From positions 1-64,000 of the forward strand of contig LFLA01000009.1 of NCBI GenBank assembly GCA_001542995.1: 64,000 bases of DNA, given 5' to 3'. The stretch comes from Nitrospina sp. LS_NOB. GTDB lineage: Bacteria; Nitrospinota; Nitrospinia; Nitrospinales; VA-1. The notes under the pieces are model-generated. The model did not search any database and was not told where the DNA came from. It saw only the letters and a program-made list of their open reading frames with translations. The position numbers and the translations under genes are program-made. The stretch's first letter is position 1. The number at the start of each line of letters is the position of its first letter. Of the stretch, positions 26,996-37,228 are shown piece by piece.

Positions 26996-28170
26996 TCAGG
27001 GTCGAAGTATTTGCTCAACGCCAGGCCTTGCGAGTGGTAATTCGAGTTCAAGGACAGACCATACAACTTTTCCGGTCGTTCCACCACTTTTTCAAACTTC
27101 AGACGGCAGAAGGTCTGACCATCCTCTACCATAAAAGGTACGTCATGGGGGCGCACTTCCATCACCGCCCGGGTACCCTGATTCATGAGCTCATCAGTTC
27201 CGTTCCAACCGAACCCGGAGTCGAAAAAACCTGCGTAATGAGTGCGAAGTTCTCCGCTGTTGGGTTCATAAGCAATCATTTCCGCCAGCCAGTCGGGCCA
27301 GATGCACACTCTTTCCTTCGACATCATTATATAGAAACTTTCCGGCTCCAGAATCAACCTATTCTTTTTGTTTTTGTAAATTGGCTCCCAGAACTCGTCC
27401 GCCCGATAATGCCGGATTTTGGATAGATCAATAACGGTTGAATTGGTCTTGGCCTTGTAGGCAATGATTGATTCCGGCTGGTCCCCTGCAACATCCACGC
27501 TGACATAAACCCCTTCCGCTACCTTCACCTCATCGACAGGAATGGAGAATCCGTTTCGATCAAATAAAATAGGATTTGTCTTATATTTGATCACCAACTT
27601 CTTTTTATCCAGACTCTGCGATGTGACATGCGCGAGACGCAACTGGTTGAGCGACAACCCGGTGTGTATCTTCACTGGAAAGGAGCGGGGAATGATTTCC
27701 AGATACAACTTGCCCCGGTAACCCCGTGGTACTTCATCAAACCTATGCCCACCATCGACAATGACGCGAGTGAACATATCCAGCCTGCCGGTCGAACTTT
27801 TTGGGTTGGCCAGTCCATACATGGCAGCTGGCAGAGCCAGCTCTTCCATCAGAGGAATCAGATAAATGGCGTTTTTCTCCAATATCCCGCCATCGGTAAT
27901 ATCAAAATCGTAAAGCGTGACCTCCTTGAGCTTCGTTTCCACCTTTTCATTTTCCGGGAGGAAACTGCATTGGATTCGGTAGGCCTTGGGCCCAAGCCGC
28001 AAATCCAGGCTCACAGGCTGAAACTGCGAGGCTTCAATCTGCTTCTGGGAGTGGATCATTCCCTGACGGTGCGCCTGTTCAATCAACTGGCAAGGGAGAT
28101 ACCCGGACTTCCCCTTTAAATAAGCCATCAGGTCCGCTTCCAATATTTTTTCTTTTGTTGTGGAGTTCAT
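26989..28170 (-). CDS. dcd: Two-domain dCTP deaminase
   Basis: About 393 residues, twice the length of a single dCTP deaminase, matching the bacterial family with tandem N- and C-terminal deaminase/dUTPase folds. Recognisable parts are PVSLDLRLGPKAYRI, ANPKSSTGRLDMFTRVIVDGG in the first domain and AGFFDSGFGWNG, AVMEVRPHDVPFMVEDGQTFCRLKFE in the second. It converts dCTP to dUTP for dTMP supply. The ATG at 28170 is chosen over 28212. The stop TAG and last His codon (CAC TAG) are supplied by a gene-end repeat copy. Confidence 0.88.
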   Translation of the reverse strand: MNSTTKEKILEADLMAYLKGKSGYLPCQLIEQAHRQGMIHSQKQIEASQFQPVSLDLRLGPKAYRIQCSFLPENEKVETKLKEVTLYDFDITDGGILEKNAIYLIPLMEELALPAAMYGLANPKSSTGRLDMFTRVIVDGGHRFDEVPRGYRGKLYLEIIPRSFPVKIHTGLSLNQLRLAHVTSQSLDKKKLVIKYKTNPILFDRNGFSIPVDEVKVAEGVYVSVDVAGDQPESIIAYKAKTNSTVIDLSKIRHYRADEFWEPIYKNKKNRLILEPESFYIMMSKERVCIWPDWLAEMIAYEPNSGELRTHYAGFFDSGFGWNGTDELMNQGTRAVMEVRPHDVPFMVEDGQTFCRLKFEKVVERPEKLYGLSLNSNYHSQGLALSKYFDPDH

Positions 28171-28424
28171 TAAAATCAAAGAGTTTAGGATACTGTTGGA
28201 AAACCTGCCCAAAAAACCATTTTCAGCAAAGAAACTGCCCTTTGCCGCCTTTTCGTTGGGTCCACCCGGTTGACAGGCAGTTTGAGGCTATGATTTAATC
28301 GTATTACTCAAAATAATTCAACCTGATTATTCTAAATCAAAGGAATAAAAATCATTTTCAGTCGATCTTAAAAGGATTGGTCTTTTAATAACAGTTTCAT
28401 CCCAAGCAAGGTTCCAAAAAAACT

Positions 28425-30401
28425 ATGCGCTCCAAAAACAAAAAAAATGAGTCACCCAGCAGTCCCCTGAAACGCACCTTTCTGACATTGATCTGGGTGG
28501 GCGTATTGGGCGTTGGGTTGTGGGCCTTGATGCATTATTCAGCACCTGAAAGCAATCTGGAACCTTATAATAAAATTCAGGAAGCCAAAACGGAACGTGA
28601 GCAAGCGGAACGTGAAAAAGCGAAACTGGAAAAGAAAGCAGCCGAGCCTGAAAAAAAAGCACCCGAATTCACCCTTCCCAGCGATCTGGACACAGGGAAC
28701 CTGATTAAAACCGCCACATCTCCTATACAGACTCCCCAATCGCAATTGCCCCGGGAGACCCTGGAACATATCCAGAAAGGCATGCTGTTGACCGAGGAAG
28801 GCAGGTTCAACGCAGGAGATATAGAATTCGAAAAAGCCGCCAAGATCAGCCCCAACTCACCGGAACTGTTTTCTATCTGGGGCGCGGCGCTTCGCATGGC
28901 GAAAAAGTTTGTAGGCGCCAACCGGCGGTTTGCCCGGGCTCATGAACTCTCGCCTAATGACGAAGAAATCACCTTTAACTGGGGCATGACCGAACTGGAA
29001 GCCGATCATCCTGAAGAAGCCACTCGACTGTTTCAAAAAACCGTCAAGCTTTCTCCCAACAACTATATGGCTTACAACATGCTGGGCAAATCCCTCGGCC
29101 GCCAGAAAATGTACGAAGAAGAGAAATCGGCCTACAAGAAGGCTATTTCTATCAACCCGGATTTTGCCCAGAGCTATTTCAACCTGGGCATTGTATTGGG
29201 CATCCAGAAAAAGTTTGAAACCGCCGCGCCGCATTTTCTCAAAGCTATTGAGTTGGACAAGCAGTTCGAAAAACCTTTCGTCATCCAGATGCTGACGGCA
29301 TTAGGACTTTATGACTCAGCGGCTGAAAAACCGATCAAGAAAGATGTGCCTAAACCTCAGGAACCGGTTCAGCAGGCCAAAGTCGAAACAGCGGAAGCAA
29401 AAGTCGAAAAAGTCAGCAACGATAAAAAGTCCGAAGGCTCCGACCATAAGATGGAAGAAGGCTCCAAGAAAGTTAAAAACACGACGACGGTCAAAGGCAA
29501 TATCAAGATCAATGGCAGAAAACCCGGACCCAACACATTGGTATTTCTGGAAACCAAAAGCAAACTGAGATCAGCCAATCAGAAACCTCAGGAACTGACC
29601 ATCCGCCAGAGCGGGTTGCAGTTCAGTCCCCAACATTCGGTGATACAGGTAGGCTCCACCGTCACCTTTTCCAACGAAGACCGCGAGGTGCACAATATTT
29701 TTTCCAAGTCACTCAGCAACCAGTTCAATCTCGGGGCCATGGCGTCGGGCTCTTTCAAAACCGTCAAGTTCACCCAGGCCGGACCCGTGGTGCTGAGATG
29801 CAATATGCATAAAGACATGATCGGAACCCTGTTCGTTGTACCTAATGGTCATTACACCAAACCTGACACTAACGGGGACTATCAGTTCGACAACATCAAA
29901 AGTGAAGGCTACATCATGCAGGTCTGGGACCCCATGCTGGCCCCGGATGAAGTGGAAGCCAACCTCCTGTCCGCTGACCTGACCGGTGTCGACCAGACCT
30001 TCGATTTCAATATCAAGTCCGCTTCGGTTGCAGGCGAAATCCACGACATGACCGACCCGACCGATTACAACGCGATTGTGGACATTATCGAAAAAGAAAT
30101 GCTGCAAGCCATCGAAGACTGGAAAAACGGCAAAAAGTTTATCTCCCGCAAGCGCATGCTGATGGCCATCACCAAACATTATGCTGGAGAAGGCCTGAAA
30201 GGCGCGATCGCTAAAAGCTTCAGTTCCAAACGCAGTATCCTGCTGGAACAGAAAATGGATAAGATCCGCAAAGAAATTTCCGGATACGGCAAGTCCAAAG
30301 ACCCGGTCACCGAAGACTCGCTCATCAGCCAGGCTAAATTCGCCGTTTCACAACTACGCCTGAACGTCAAAGAACTCGCCGCTAGGCGCGGGGCCGACTA
30401 G
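28425..30401 (+). CDS. TPR-cupredoxin fusion protein
   Basis: A 658-residue protein: signal anchor (about 17-37), Glu/Lys-rich coiled stretch (45-75), four or so TPR units (about 113-290), Lys/Glu linker, then a plastocyanin-like domain (about 390-480). Candidate type 1 copper ligands are the His in REVHNIF and Cys, His and Met in LRCNMHKDM. A further region of about 170 residues is unassigned. It is probably periplasmic and membrane-tethered, perhaps an electron carrier held in a complex by the TPRs. The C-terminus RRGAD is encoded by a repeat copy. Confidence 0.8.
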   Translation: MRSKNKKNESPSSPLKRTFLTLIWVGVLGVGLWALMHYSAPESNLEPYNKIQEAKTEREQAEREKAKLEKKAAEPEKKAPEFTLPSDLDTGNLIKTATSPIQTPQSQLPRETLEHIQKGMLLTEEGRFNAGDIEFEKAAKISPNSPELFSIWGAALRMAKKFVGANRRFARAHELSPNDEEITFNWGMTELEADHPEEATRLFQKTVKLSPNNYMAYNMLGKSLGRQKMYEEEKSAYKKAISINPDFAQSYFNLGIVLGIQKKFETAAPHFLKAIELDKQFEKPFVIQMLTALGLYDSAAEKPIKKDVPKPQEPVQQAKVETAEAKVEKVSNDKKSEGSDHKMEEGSKKVKNTTTVKGNIKINGRKPGPNTLVFLETKSKLRSANQKPQELTIRQSGLQFSPQHSVIQVGSTVTFSNEDREVHNIFSKSLSNQFNLGAMASGSFKTVKFTQAGPVVLRCNMHKDMIGTLFVVPNGHYTKPDTNGDYQFDNIKSEGYIMQVWDPMLAPDEVEANLLSADLTGVDQTFDFNIKSASVAGEIHDMTDPTDYNAIVDIIEKEMLQAIEDWKNGKKFISRKRMLMAITKHYAGEGLKGAIAKSFSSKRSILLEQKMDKIRKEISGYGKSKDPVTEDSLISQAKFAVSQLRLNVKELAARRGAD

Positions 30402-30440
30402 CAAGGAATCACTAAGCCGTCATAACTCCCTGCTAACCAA
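30379..30440 (+). repeat. Gene-end hairpin repeat inside the 3' end of the TPR-cupredoxin gene
   Basis: CCGCTAGGCGCGGGGCCGAC is translated as part of AARRGAD and ends with the stop TAG. Stem CCGC/GCGG, compensatory to CCAC/GTGG. Confidence 0.8.
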
Positions 30441-30919
30441 AAAACTAATCGTCTCCCTGACAAGGGGGACTAAGGGGGTTGCTTAAATCAACATATTCTC
30501 TTCCAACCAAAACTGGCAGGTAGCTTCATATTGCATTGGATGAAAAACATTATTTCGTTCCCCTCATTCTAACCTTACCCTTGCAGGGAACGAATGTTTA
30601 GGAGAGATATCACGTCTACTTCCAGGGGAGAAGGAACTTTTTGCTTCCTCTCCCTTGAGGAGACCTTTGCATAACCCCGGATCCTTCGTCGCCTTCGGCT
30701 TCTCGAGGATGACAAACCGGCGTTTCTTGTCATTCTGAACGCAGTGAAGAATCTCGTCTTTACCCTTTTCTGACTTACGCAAAGCTCTCTTGAGGGGAGA
30801 GGACTGAGGTGAGGGTGGTTTGATAATGTCTTCCGCCCTCACTTGGAATACTCATGCTGCGGACTACAGGAAGGATTAACTTATTGCCAGCTGCGGCGCG
30901 ACGCTGTTATATTGACTCC
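30402..30919. repeat. Intergenic repeats including MITE-like copy B
   Basis: No gene is seen in these 518 bases. The element at about 30641-30805 carries terminal inverted repeats: left CCTCTCCCTTGAGGAGACC running into TTTGCATAA, right TTACGCAAAGCTCTC running into TTGAGGGGAGAGG. Its body is the GATCCTTCGTCGCCTTCGG sequence also found at 151 and 62310. A GGGGGACTAAGGGGGTT segment near 30465 recurs elsewhere. Confidence 0.65.
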
Positions 30920-32365
30920 ATGAGCCTTCTCATTTACAACACCCTGACCGGGAAAAAAGAGGAATTCGTACCTCTCAAAAAAAACCGGATCGGCATGTAC
31001 GTATGCGGGGTCACCGTCTATGACTATTGCCATGTGGGGCACGCCCGTGCCGCCATTGTCTTCGACACCTTTTACCGGTATTTCCAGTACCTCGGCTACG
31101 AAGTTCGCTTCGTGCGCAACTTCACCGATATCGACGACAAGATCATCAATCGTGCCAACGAAGAAGGTGTGGACTGGCAGGAGGTCAACCGCAAATACAT
31201 CGAAGCATTTTATGAAGACATGGGCAAACTGAATATCGCCGCGCCCACCGAAGAACCGAAAGCCACCGACCACATCCCCGAAATGCTCGACATGATCCAG
31301 TCTCTGGTCAATCAGGACCTGGCTTATGAATCCGAAGGAGATGTTTATTATTCGGTCAAATCGTTCAAGGACTATGGTCACCTCTCCGGAAAAAATATCG
31401 ATGATCTGCAATCGGGAGCCCGTGTCGAAGTCAGCGAAATCAAACGTGATCCGCTGGATTTTGCTTTATGGAAAAAGAGCAAACCAGGAGAACCATTTTG
31501 GGAGAGCCCGTGGGGTTCGGGTCGGCCCGGTTGGCATATTGAATGTTCGGCGATGAGCAAAAAATATCTCGGCGACACCTTCGATATCCATGGCGGTGGT
31601 AAAGACCTGGTCTTTCCGCACCATGAAAATGAAATTGCCCAGTCCTGTGGGTGTACTGGGAAACAACCTGTTCGTTACTGGGTGCATAACGGATTCGTCA
31701 ATATCGACAAGGAAAAGATGTCCAAGTCTCTCGGCAACTTTTTCGCCATCCGTGAGGTTTATAAAAAATACCACCCGGAAGTTTTGCGTTTGTTTCTCAT
31801 CAGCAGTCATTACCGCAGCCCCATCGACTTTTCGGAAAAAAATCTGGATGACGCCACCAAAGTTCTTTCCCGGTTTTATGAAGGACTGGCAGGAGCGCGT
31901 AAAAAAATCGGAAAACTGGATTTAGCGTCCATCCCGGACTTTCAGGAAAAAGTGAAGAACCATCCGTTGATAAAAAAGTTTGAAACGGCCATGAACGATG
32001 ACCTGAATACGGCTGTGGCAATGGCCCATATGAATGAGGAACTGCGCAACCTCAACACAGCGTTTCTGGACAAGGGTAATTCCTCTCTGGAAGAACTTGC
32101 GGTCGCAACAAAGGCCTGGGAAACTGCGGGCAAAATTCTGGGACTGTTTTTTCTCACTCCCGCAGAGTTTAAAAAGGAACTCTTCGAAACCAAAAACCGT
32201 GATCTGGACCTAGATGTCATCAAAATCGAAAAGTTGATCGCCGGTCGCAAATCAGCGCGCCAATCGAAAAACTGGGCGGAAGCAGACCGTTGCCGGGATG
32301 AGCTGGCTCAAATGGGAGTCCTCATCGAAGATACCGCAAACGGCACCGAGTGGAAATTGAAATGA
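30920..32365 (+). CDS. cysS: Cysteinyl-tRNA synthetase
   Basis: A 481-residue class I synthetase. The HIGH-type motif is HVGHARA, the KMSKS motif is KEKMSKSLGN, and zinc ligands include C in GVTVYD-proximal YVCGV and the HENE/HHENEIAQS region. The ATG at 30920 begins MSLLIYNTLTGKKEEF as expected, while the longer frame adds a non-homologous leader. The stop overlaps the DUF2851 start as ATGA. Confidence 0.96.
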   Translation: MSLLIYNTLTGKKEEFVPLKKNRIGMYVCGVTVYDYCHVGHARAAIVFDTFYRYFQYLGYEVRFVRNFTDIDDKIINRANEEGVDWQEVNRKYIEAFYEDMGKLNIAAPTEEPKATDHIPEMLDMIQSLVNQDLAYESEGDVYYSVKSFKDYGHLSGKNIDDLQSGARVEVSEIKRDPLDFALWKKSKPGEPFWESPWGSGRPGWHIECSAMSKKYLGDTFDIHGGGKDLVFPHHENEIAQSCGCTGKQPVRYWVHNGFVNIDKEKMSKSLGNFFAIREVYKKYHPEVLRLFLISSHYRSPIDFSEKNLDDATKVLSRFYEGLAGARKKIGKLDLASIPDFQEKVKNHPLIKKFETAMNDDLNTAVAMAHMNEELRNLNTAFLDKGNSSLEELAVATKAWETAGKILGLFFLTPAEFKKELFETKNRDLDLDVIKIEKLIAGRKSARQSKNWAEADRCRDELAQMGVLIEDTANGTEWKLK

Positions 32366-33873
32366 CTACAACTTTCTCAGATGCGTACCTGAAGTTCACC
32401 CAAATTTATAACCAACTGCAGGTTCGGGAAGAAGACCACACCATCCGGGTTCCGGAAAAAGTCATCCGCTGTATCTGGAACGACCAACTATTTTGCACAC
32501 CTTCTCTAAAAACCAAAGATGGTCAAAAACTTGAAATCGTTTATCCCGGATACTGGAATTTCGGCAAGGGCCCCGACTTCACCAGCGCCACCATCAAGGT
32601 GAACGGAAAAGTTTATGCAGGTGATGTCGAACTGCATGTCTACGCCACCGACTGGAACGCGCACGGGCACTCCGGCAATCCGGACTTCGACAACGTTATC
32701 CTGCATGTCTATATGTGGCAGGGCCGGGGCAAAAAATCTCGGCCACCGGCGAAACAGAAGGGCTTCCAGTTTGAAATCAAGGATTACCTGACCAAAGGAA
32801 TCCTTGAACTCAATGACGAACTCGATTTTGAGAACTACCCGGCCTTAAATTCCAGCAATGTCGGCCTGTGCCACCAACCGTTAGCGCAACTTTCAGAAGA
32901 AAAGCTCACCCATCTATTGAACGCCGCCGGTGAAGCGCGGGTGTTCACCAAAATGGAGCGGTTTCATGACTCGGTCATTATCGAGGGCTACGAACAGACT
33001 TTTTACCGGGGCGTTGCCGAGGCTATGGGTTACCCCGAGAACAAACAGCCATTCCAAACTCTGGCCGACACGTTGCCATTGTCTGAGTTGAACAATCTTG
33101 TGCCTGCAAAACTGAAAAAAGGCGAGCGGGTTCTGCATTACCAGGCCTTACTGTTTGGGGCATCTGGCTTGATGAATAAGGGCACGGAAAAAAAAGCCGG
33201 GTTCCGTAAACTTCTGCCGATTTGGAATACCTACAAAGACCGAGCCCCCCATTCCCCTCTAACGAAAAAAGATTGGAGTTTCCGCGCCATTCGACCAGCC
33301 AATTATCCTTACAGACGGCTGGCGGGATTGGCCCATTTGCTCGTGCGTCACGAAAAAACGGAACGTGAAGGAGCGGGAATGTTCGCCAACTTTATCGGGT
33401 CTTTTCAAAAGATTCTCGCGGCTTCCGGTCAGGAAACTCCCGACAAAAAAACTCTAAACGCCTTCAACGATTTCTTTTGCGTGTCTGCCGATGATTATTG
33501 GGCTAACCATTACACGCCCGACGGTAAGACCCTGCCACAATCCCAGCAACTTGTCGGCTCAGCACGGTCCCGCGAAATCATCATCAACATCGGTCTGCCT
33601 ATCGGCCTCATCTTTGCCCGGGCGGGAAAGTTCAAAGATCTGGAAACGGGACTCAACGCCCTTTTTCAAACCGGCAAGAGCGCCAGCGATCACAAACTAC
33701 TTCGCTTCATGAAACATTATATTTTTGGCAACCGGGAGGAAATGCTGCGAGTATTGCATTCTGAAAAACAAAATCAGGGGCTGATGCAGATTTATCAGGA
33801 TTTTTGCACCCAGAACCAGAACAATTGCCTGCATTGTCCGTTTCCCGATGTGGTAAAAAGGTATTTTTCTTAA
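32362..33873 (+). CDS. DUF2851 family protein
   Basis: About 503 residues. The N-terminal half has the family's conserved pattern (ERLFCTPSL-like NDQLFCTPSL, IVYPGYWNFGKGPDFTSATIKVNG, GDVELHVYATDWNAHGHSGNPDFDNVILHV), suggesting a beta-rich core with conserved His/Asp. The C-terminal half is helical and ends with CTQNQNNCLHCPFP, two Cys pairs that may bind zinc. Function of DUF2851 is unknown to me. GTG at 32350 is also possible, but the ATG at 32362 gives the usual 4-bp overlap with cysS. Confidence 0.82.
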   Translation: MTTTFSDAYLKFTQIYNQLQVREEDHTIRVPEKVIRCIWNDQLFCTPSLKTKDGQKLEIVYPGYWNFGKGPDFTSATIKVNGKVYAGDVELHVYATDWNAHGHSGNPDFDNVILHVYMWQGRGKKSRPPAKQKGFQFEIKDYLTKGILELNDELDFENYPALNSSNVGLCHQPLAQLSEEKLTHLLNAAGEARVFTKMERFHDSVIIEGYEQTFYRGVAEAMGYPENKQPFQTLADTLPLSELNNLVPAKLKKGERVLHYQALLFGASGLMNKGTEKKAGFRKLLPIWNTYKDRAPHSPLTKKDWSFRAIRPANYPYRRLAGLAHLLVRHEKTEREGAGMFANFIGSFQKILAASGQETPDKKTLNAFNDFFCVSADDYWANHYTPDGKTLPQSQQLVGSARSREIIINIGLPIGLIFARAGKFKDLETGLNALFQTGKSASDHKLLRFMKHYIFGNREEMLRVLHSEKQNQGLMQIYQDFCTQNQNNCLHCPFPDVVKRYFS

Positions 33874-34009
33874 AAAAACTCCAAAAAACCCATCAATCCC
33901 ATTGCGCAATCCATCAATTTCCCCTAAAATCGACATCCCCCTTGATTGTATTGAACTTTCGAGATAAAGTGATAGTCTTCCCATTCAGCAATAAGGAATA
34001 CCCGTTTTA

Positions 34010-34813
34010 ATGGATCATTTAGACGAACTGGAAAATCAAAGCATTTTCATCCTGCGCGAAGCCTACAAAAACTTTAAAAACCTGGCGATGCTGTGGTCGA
34101 TCGGAAAAGATTCCACCATTCTGGTCTGGCTGGCACGCAAGGCCTTTTTTGGTCATTGTCCCATTCCGTTGGTTCACATCGATACCACCTACAAAATTCC
34201 CGCTATGATTGAGTACCGGGACCGGGTCGCTAAAGAATGGGGGCTGAATCTGGTGGTCGGCAAAAACCAGAAGGCGCTGGATGAAGGCATGAATCATGAA
34301 AGGGGACGATTGATTTGCTGCGAAGCATTAAAAACCCAGGGCCTGCAATGCATCATGGAGGAGCACGGTTACACCGGGCTGATTCTGGGTATCCGAAGGG
34401 ATGAAGAAGGCACCCGCGCCAAGGAACGCTATTTCTCGCCACGGAATAAAAATTTCGAATGGGATTTCAAAGATCAGCCACCCGAGTTGTGGGACCAATA
34501 TAAAACCAGTTTTTCTGACGACACACACATCCGCATTCACCCCATCCTCCACTGGACGGAACTGAATGTCTGGGAGTACATACAAAGGGAGAAGATCCCC
34601 ATCATTGATCTCTATTTCGCCACCCCGGAAGGCAAGCGTTACCGATCTCTGGGTTGCGCCCCTTGCACCGGCACCATTGACTCCACCGCCAAAAACGTGG
34701 ACGAAATCGTAGAAGAAATTAAAAACATCGGCACAGCAGAGCGCTCCGGACGAGCACAGGATCAAGAAGACACCTATGCCATGCAGAAACTGCGAGCCCG
34801 AGGATATATGTAA
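34010..34813 (+). CDS. cysD: Sulfate adenylyltransferase subunit 2
   Basis: A 267-residue PP-loop ATP pyrophosphatase ([17 protein letters not shown] near residue 31) of the CysD type. With the CysN GTPase it forms adenosine 5'-phosphosulfate from ATP and sulfate. [18 protein letters not shown] and the C-terminal [14 protein letters not shown] block are typical. The next gene starts at the base after its stop. No APS/PAPS reductase or sulfite reductase gene is nearby, so the fate of the APS is not shown here. Confidence 0.94.
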   Translation: MDHLDELENQSIFILREAYKNFKNLAMLWSIGKDSTILVWLARKAFFGHCPIPLVHIDTTYKIPAMIEYRDRVAKEWGLNLVVGKNQKALDEGMNHERGRLICCEALKTQGLQCIMEEHGYTGLILGIRRDEEGTRAKERYFSPRNKNFEWDFKDQPPELWDQYKTSFSDDTHIRIHPILHWTELNVWEYIQREKIPIIDLYFATPEGKRYRSLGCAPCTGTIDSTAKNVDEIVEEIKNIGTAERSGRAQDQEDTYAMQKLRARGYM

Positions 34814-36637
34814 ATGGGCGATAACGGTAGCGCACCAGATCTTTCCAGCCGTCTTTTGCGGCTGGTCATCGTCGGTCATGTGGATCATGGAAAATCCACC
34901 CTGGTCGGACGTCTTCTCTCCGACACCGGAACTCTGCCCGAAGGCAAGCTCGACTTCGTCCGCGATATCTGCAAGCAACAGGGCAAGGAATTTGAATTCG
35001 CTTTTTTGCTGGATGCTTTGGAAGAAGAGCAGGAACAGGGCATCACCATCGATACTTCACAGATTTTTTTCCATACCGCACAACGTAAATACGTCATCAT
35101 CGACGCACCGGGCCATAAGGAATTTCTGAAGAATATGGTAACTGGTGCCGCCGACGCCGAGGCCGCCCTCCTGCTTATTGATGCCAACGAAGGGGTGCAG
35201 GAACAATCGCGCCGACACGGTTATATTTTAAAACTGCTGGGGCTCACTCAGGTCGCAGTGGTGATCAACAAAATGGATCTGATTGGTTATGACGAGAAGG
35301 TTTATAACAATATCAAATCAGAATATATCGTCTTCCTCGATTCACTGGGGATTGAAGCGCGGGAATTCATTCCTGTTTCCGCCAAACTCGGTGTCAACAT
35401 CGCCGCGTTGAAAGATGAAATGCCCTGGTACAAAGGACCGACTGTTTTAAGAATGCTCGACCAGTTCGAGAAAAAACCACCACCGGATCACCTCCCCTTC
35501 CGCTTTCCGGTTCAGGATGTTTATAAATTTGACGAACGACGCATCATCGCCGGACGGGTTGAATCGGGAAAGTTAAAGACCGGGGACAGGGTCATCTTCT
35601 CCCCTTCCAACAAACAGGCGGTGGTGAAATCCATCGAAGCCTGGAGCGTGCCCGAGAAACCTTCTGCCGCCACCTCATCCGAGTCCATCGGGTTCACGCT
35701 TGATGAACAGATATTTGTCGAGCGCGGCGATGTGTGCACCCTCATGGACCAGTTGCCCATCGTTTCTACCACTTTCGATGCCAACGTTTTCTGGATGGGC
35801 AAACGCAACCTGGAAAAAGGTAGAAAATTTATCCTCAAATTGAACACGCAGGAAGTGGAATGCGAAGTTGTTGAGTTCAAAAAAGCCATTGATGCTTCTA
35901 CTTTAGAAACCCTGACCAATCAGGATTATATCGCCAAAAATGACGTTGCCGAACTGACCTTGAGCACGCGGAACCCGGTAGCCTTTGACCTGTTCGGGTC
36001 CATAGCCACCACCGGCCGATTTGTTCTGGTGGATGAATACGATGTTTGTGGGGGCGGCATCATCACCACCTACACACCGACAACCAAGTCCGATAAACTC
36101 AGGGATGAAGTCCGCACCCGGGATTTCAATTGGATCAAAAGCGAAATCAAACCCGATGAAAGAGCTTACAGAAATGGACACCGGGCAGCACTGATCCTCA
36201 TTACAGGCGACCCCGGCACCGGCAAAGGTCCGCTGGCCCGGGCATTAGAACACAGCCTGTTCCAAAGTAATTTTCAAAGTTATTTGCTCGACCGCAGAAA
36301 TGTTAACCTCGGCGTCGGGGCTGATCTTGAGGATCCCAAAAACAGTGGTGAAAGCGAATCAGCCCGGAGATTGGGAGAAGTGGCAAAACTTCTTCTCGAT
36401 GCTGGCCAGGTGGTGATCTCCACCTCCAACGCCTTTCATCAGGAAGACCAAGCCGACCTGAGATTATTGGCCATTCCCTATCAGGTTGTGGAAATTCAGG
36501 TGGGAAAGCAATCGTCCGGAGAACCTGATCTGGTCCTTTCTTTGGATGAAGCGCAGAATACTAGTGAAGCCTCCCTCAAAATTCAGGACTTCCTCAAAGA
36601 AAAGAAAATTCTGCTGGGCCACAATTACTCAATTTAA
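34814..36637 (+). CDS. cysN: Sulfate adenylyltransferase subunit 1 GTPase fused to a degenerate APS-kinase-like domain
   Basis: A 607-residue CysN-CysC-type fusion. The EF-Tu-like GTPase has [16 protein letters not shown] (P-loop), DAPGHKEF and NKMDL, followed by beta-barrel domains to about 435. The C-terminal domain (about 455-607) resembles APS kinase, but its P-loop is GDPGTGKGP (residues 465-473, Gly where Ser/Thr should follow K471) and the LDGDNxR motif is LDRRNVN. Kinase activity is doubtful. The GTPase part should still stimulate CysD. Confidence 0.9.
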   Translation: MGDNGSAPDLSSRLLRLVIVGHVDHGKSTLVGRLLSDTGTLPEGKLDFVRDICKQQGKEFEFAFLLDALEEEQEQGITIDTSQIFFHTAQRKYVIIDAPGHKEFLKNMVTGAADAEAALLLIDANEGVQEQSRRHGYILKLLGLTQVAVVINKMDLIGYDEKVYNNIKSEYIVFLDSLGIEAREFIPVSAKLGVNIAALKDEMPWYKGPTVLRMLDQFEKKPPPDHLPFRFPVQDVYKFDERRIIAGRVESGKLKTGDRVIFSPSNKQAVVKSIEAWSVPEKPSAATSSESIGFTLDEQIFVERGDVCTLMDQLPIVSTTFDANVFWMGKRNLEKGRKFILKLNTQEVECEVVEFKKAIDASTLETLTNQDYIAKNDVAELTLSTRNPVAFDLFGSIATTGRFVLVDEYDVCGGGIITTYTPTTKSDKLRDEVRTRDFNWIKSEIKPDERAYRNGHRAALILITGDPGTGKGPLARALEHSLFQSNFQSYLLDRRNVNLGVGADLEDPKNSGESESARRLGEVAKLLLDAGQVVISTSNAFHQEDQADLRLLAIPYQVVEIQVGKQSSGEPDLVLSLDEAQNTSEASLKIQDFLKEKKILLGHNYSI

Positions 36638-36790
36638 CCACTCGGCGTGGGGCCAGTAGCCGTGATATTTTTCCATATGCTTCGTGCCCCGAAGGGGTAA
36701 ATCCAGAAAAGGTCTGGATCGCCACACCGCTTTCAGCGGTTCGCGACGACATATTTACGGGACAATAGGCAAGGGGTTTTGCCTTAAATT
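36638..36790. repeat. Composite repeat between cysN and ferredoxin
   Basis: Directly after the cysN stop comes CCACTCGGCGTGGGGCC (36638-36654), a gene-end repeat core with one loop change. It is followed by the second hairpin family CTTCGTGCCCCGAAGGGGTA (36680-36699) and two smaller hairpins (CCAGAAAAGGTCTGG and CCGCTTTCAGCGG). The order resembles that near 58131 and 61733. Confidence 0.7.
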
Positions 36791-36796
36791 AATCGG

Positions 36797-36826
36797 TTGA
36801 CATTGCCCCGGTTATCGGGCATTAAT
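36797..36826 (+). promoter_or_regulatory. Candidate sigma70 promoter of the ferredoxin gene
   Basis: A perfect TTGACA (36797-36802) is followed after 17 bp by CATTAA/ATTAAT (36820-36826), about 50 bp before the ferredoxin ATG. The -10 match is only moderate. Confidence 0.4.
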
Positions 36827-36873
36827 AGCCCTCTTGCAAAGCCAGAAAATCCAAGTTGGAGTTAAGCTTTACC

Positions 36874-37179
36874 ATGCCCAAGATCAAGATCATCAACACC
36901 GAAACCAACGAAATCATTGATTTAAAGGCCGGTTACGGTGCCAATCTGAGAAAGGCCGCGCTCTATAACAACGCCGAGGTTTATAAAGGATTCAACAAGT
37001 TCTTAAACTGTCGCGGGCATGGCATGTGTGGAAAATGTGTGGTGGAAATAGAGCCGCTCGAAAACGTTAACCCACGCACCTTTTTTGAAAATCTCCACAA
37101 ACTCGAAGACCACCAGAAACTCGGGTGTCGCGTAAAAGTCTATGGCGACATCACCGTAAAAGCCGCTATCGCCGACTGA
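36874..37179 (+). CDS. 2Fe-2S ferredoxin
   Basis: A 101-residue plant-type ferredoxin. Cys ligands lie in NCRGHGMCGKC (CX5CX2C, about residues 46-55) with the fourth in KLGCRVKVYGD (about 87). It should carry single electrons in the cytoplasm; the partner is not evident from neighbours. ATG 36874 is preferred over TTG 36856 because the GGAG ribosome site overlaps the latter. Confidence 0.9.
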   Translation: MPKIKIINTETNEIIDLKAGYGANLRKAALYNNAEVYKGFNKFLNCRGHGMCGKCVVEIEPLENVNPRTFFENLHKLEDHQKLGCRVKVYGDITVKAAIAD

Positions 37180-37228
37180 CCCTTCGAGCATTTCGTTCCT
37201 TCCCCAGTATTTTCTTCACCGCTTGTCT

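Noticed and set aside
36638-36873. tRNA or riboswitch in repeat-rich gaps
   Set aside because: The hairpins do not form a cloverleaf and no conserved riboswitch core could be recognised. The same hairpins recur at unrelated genes.
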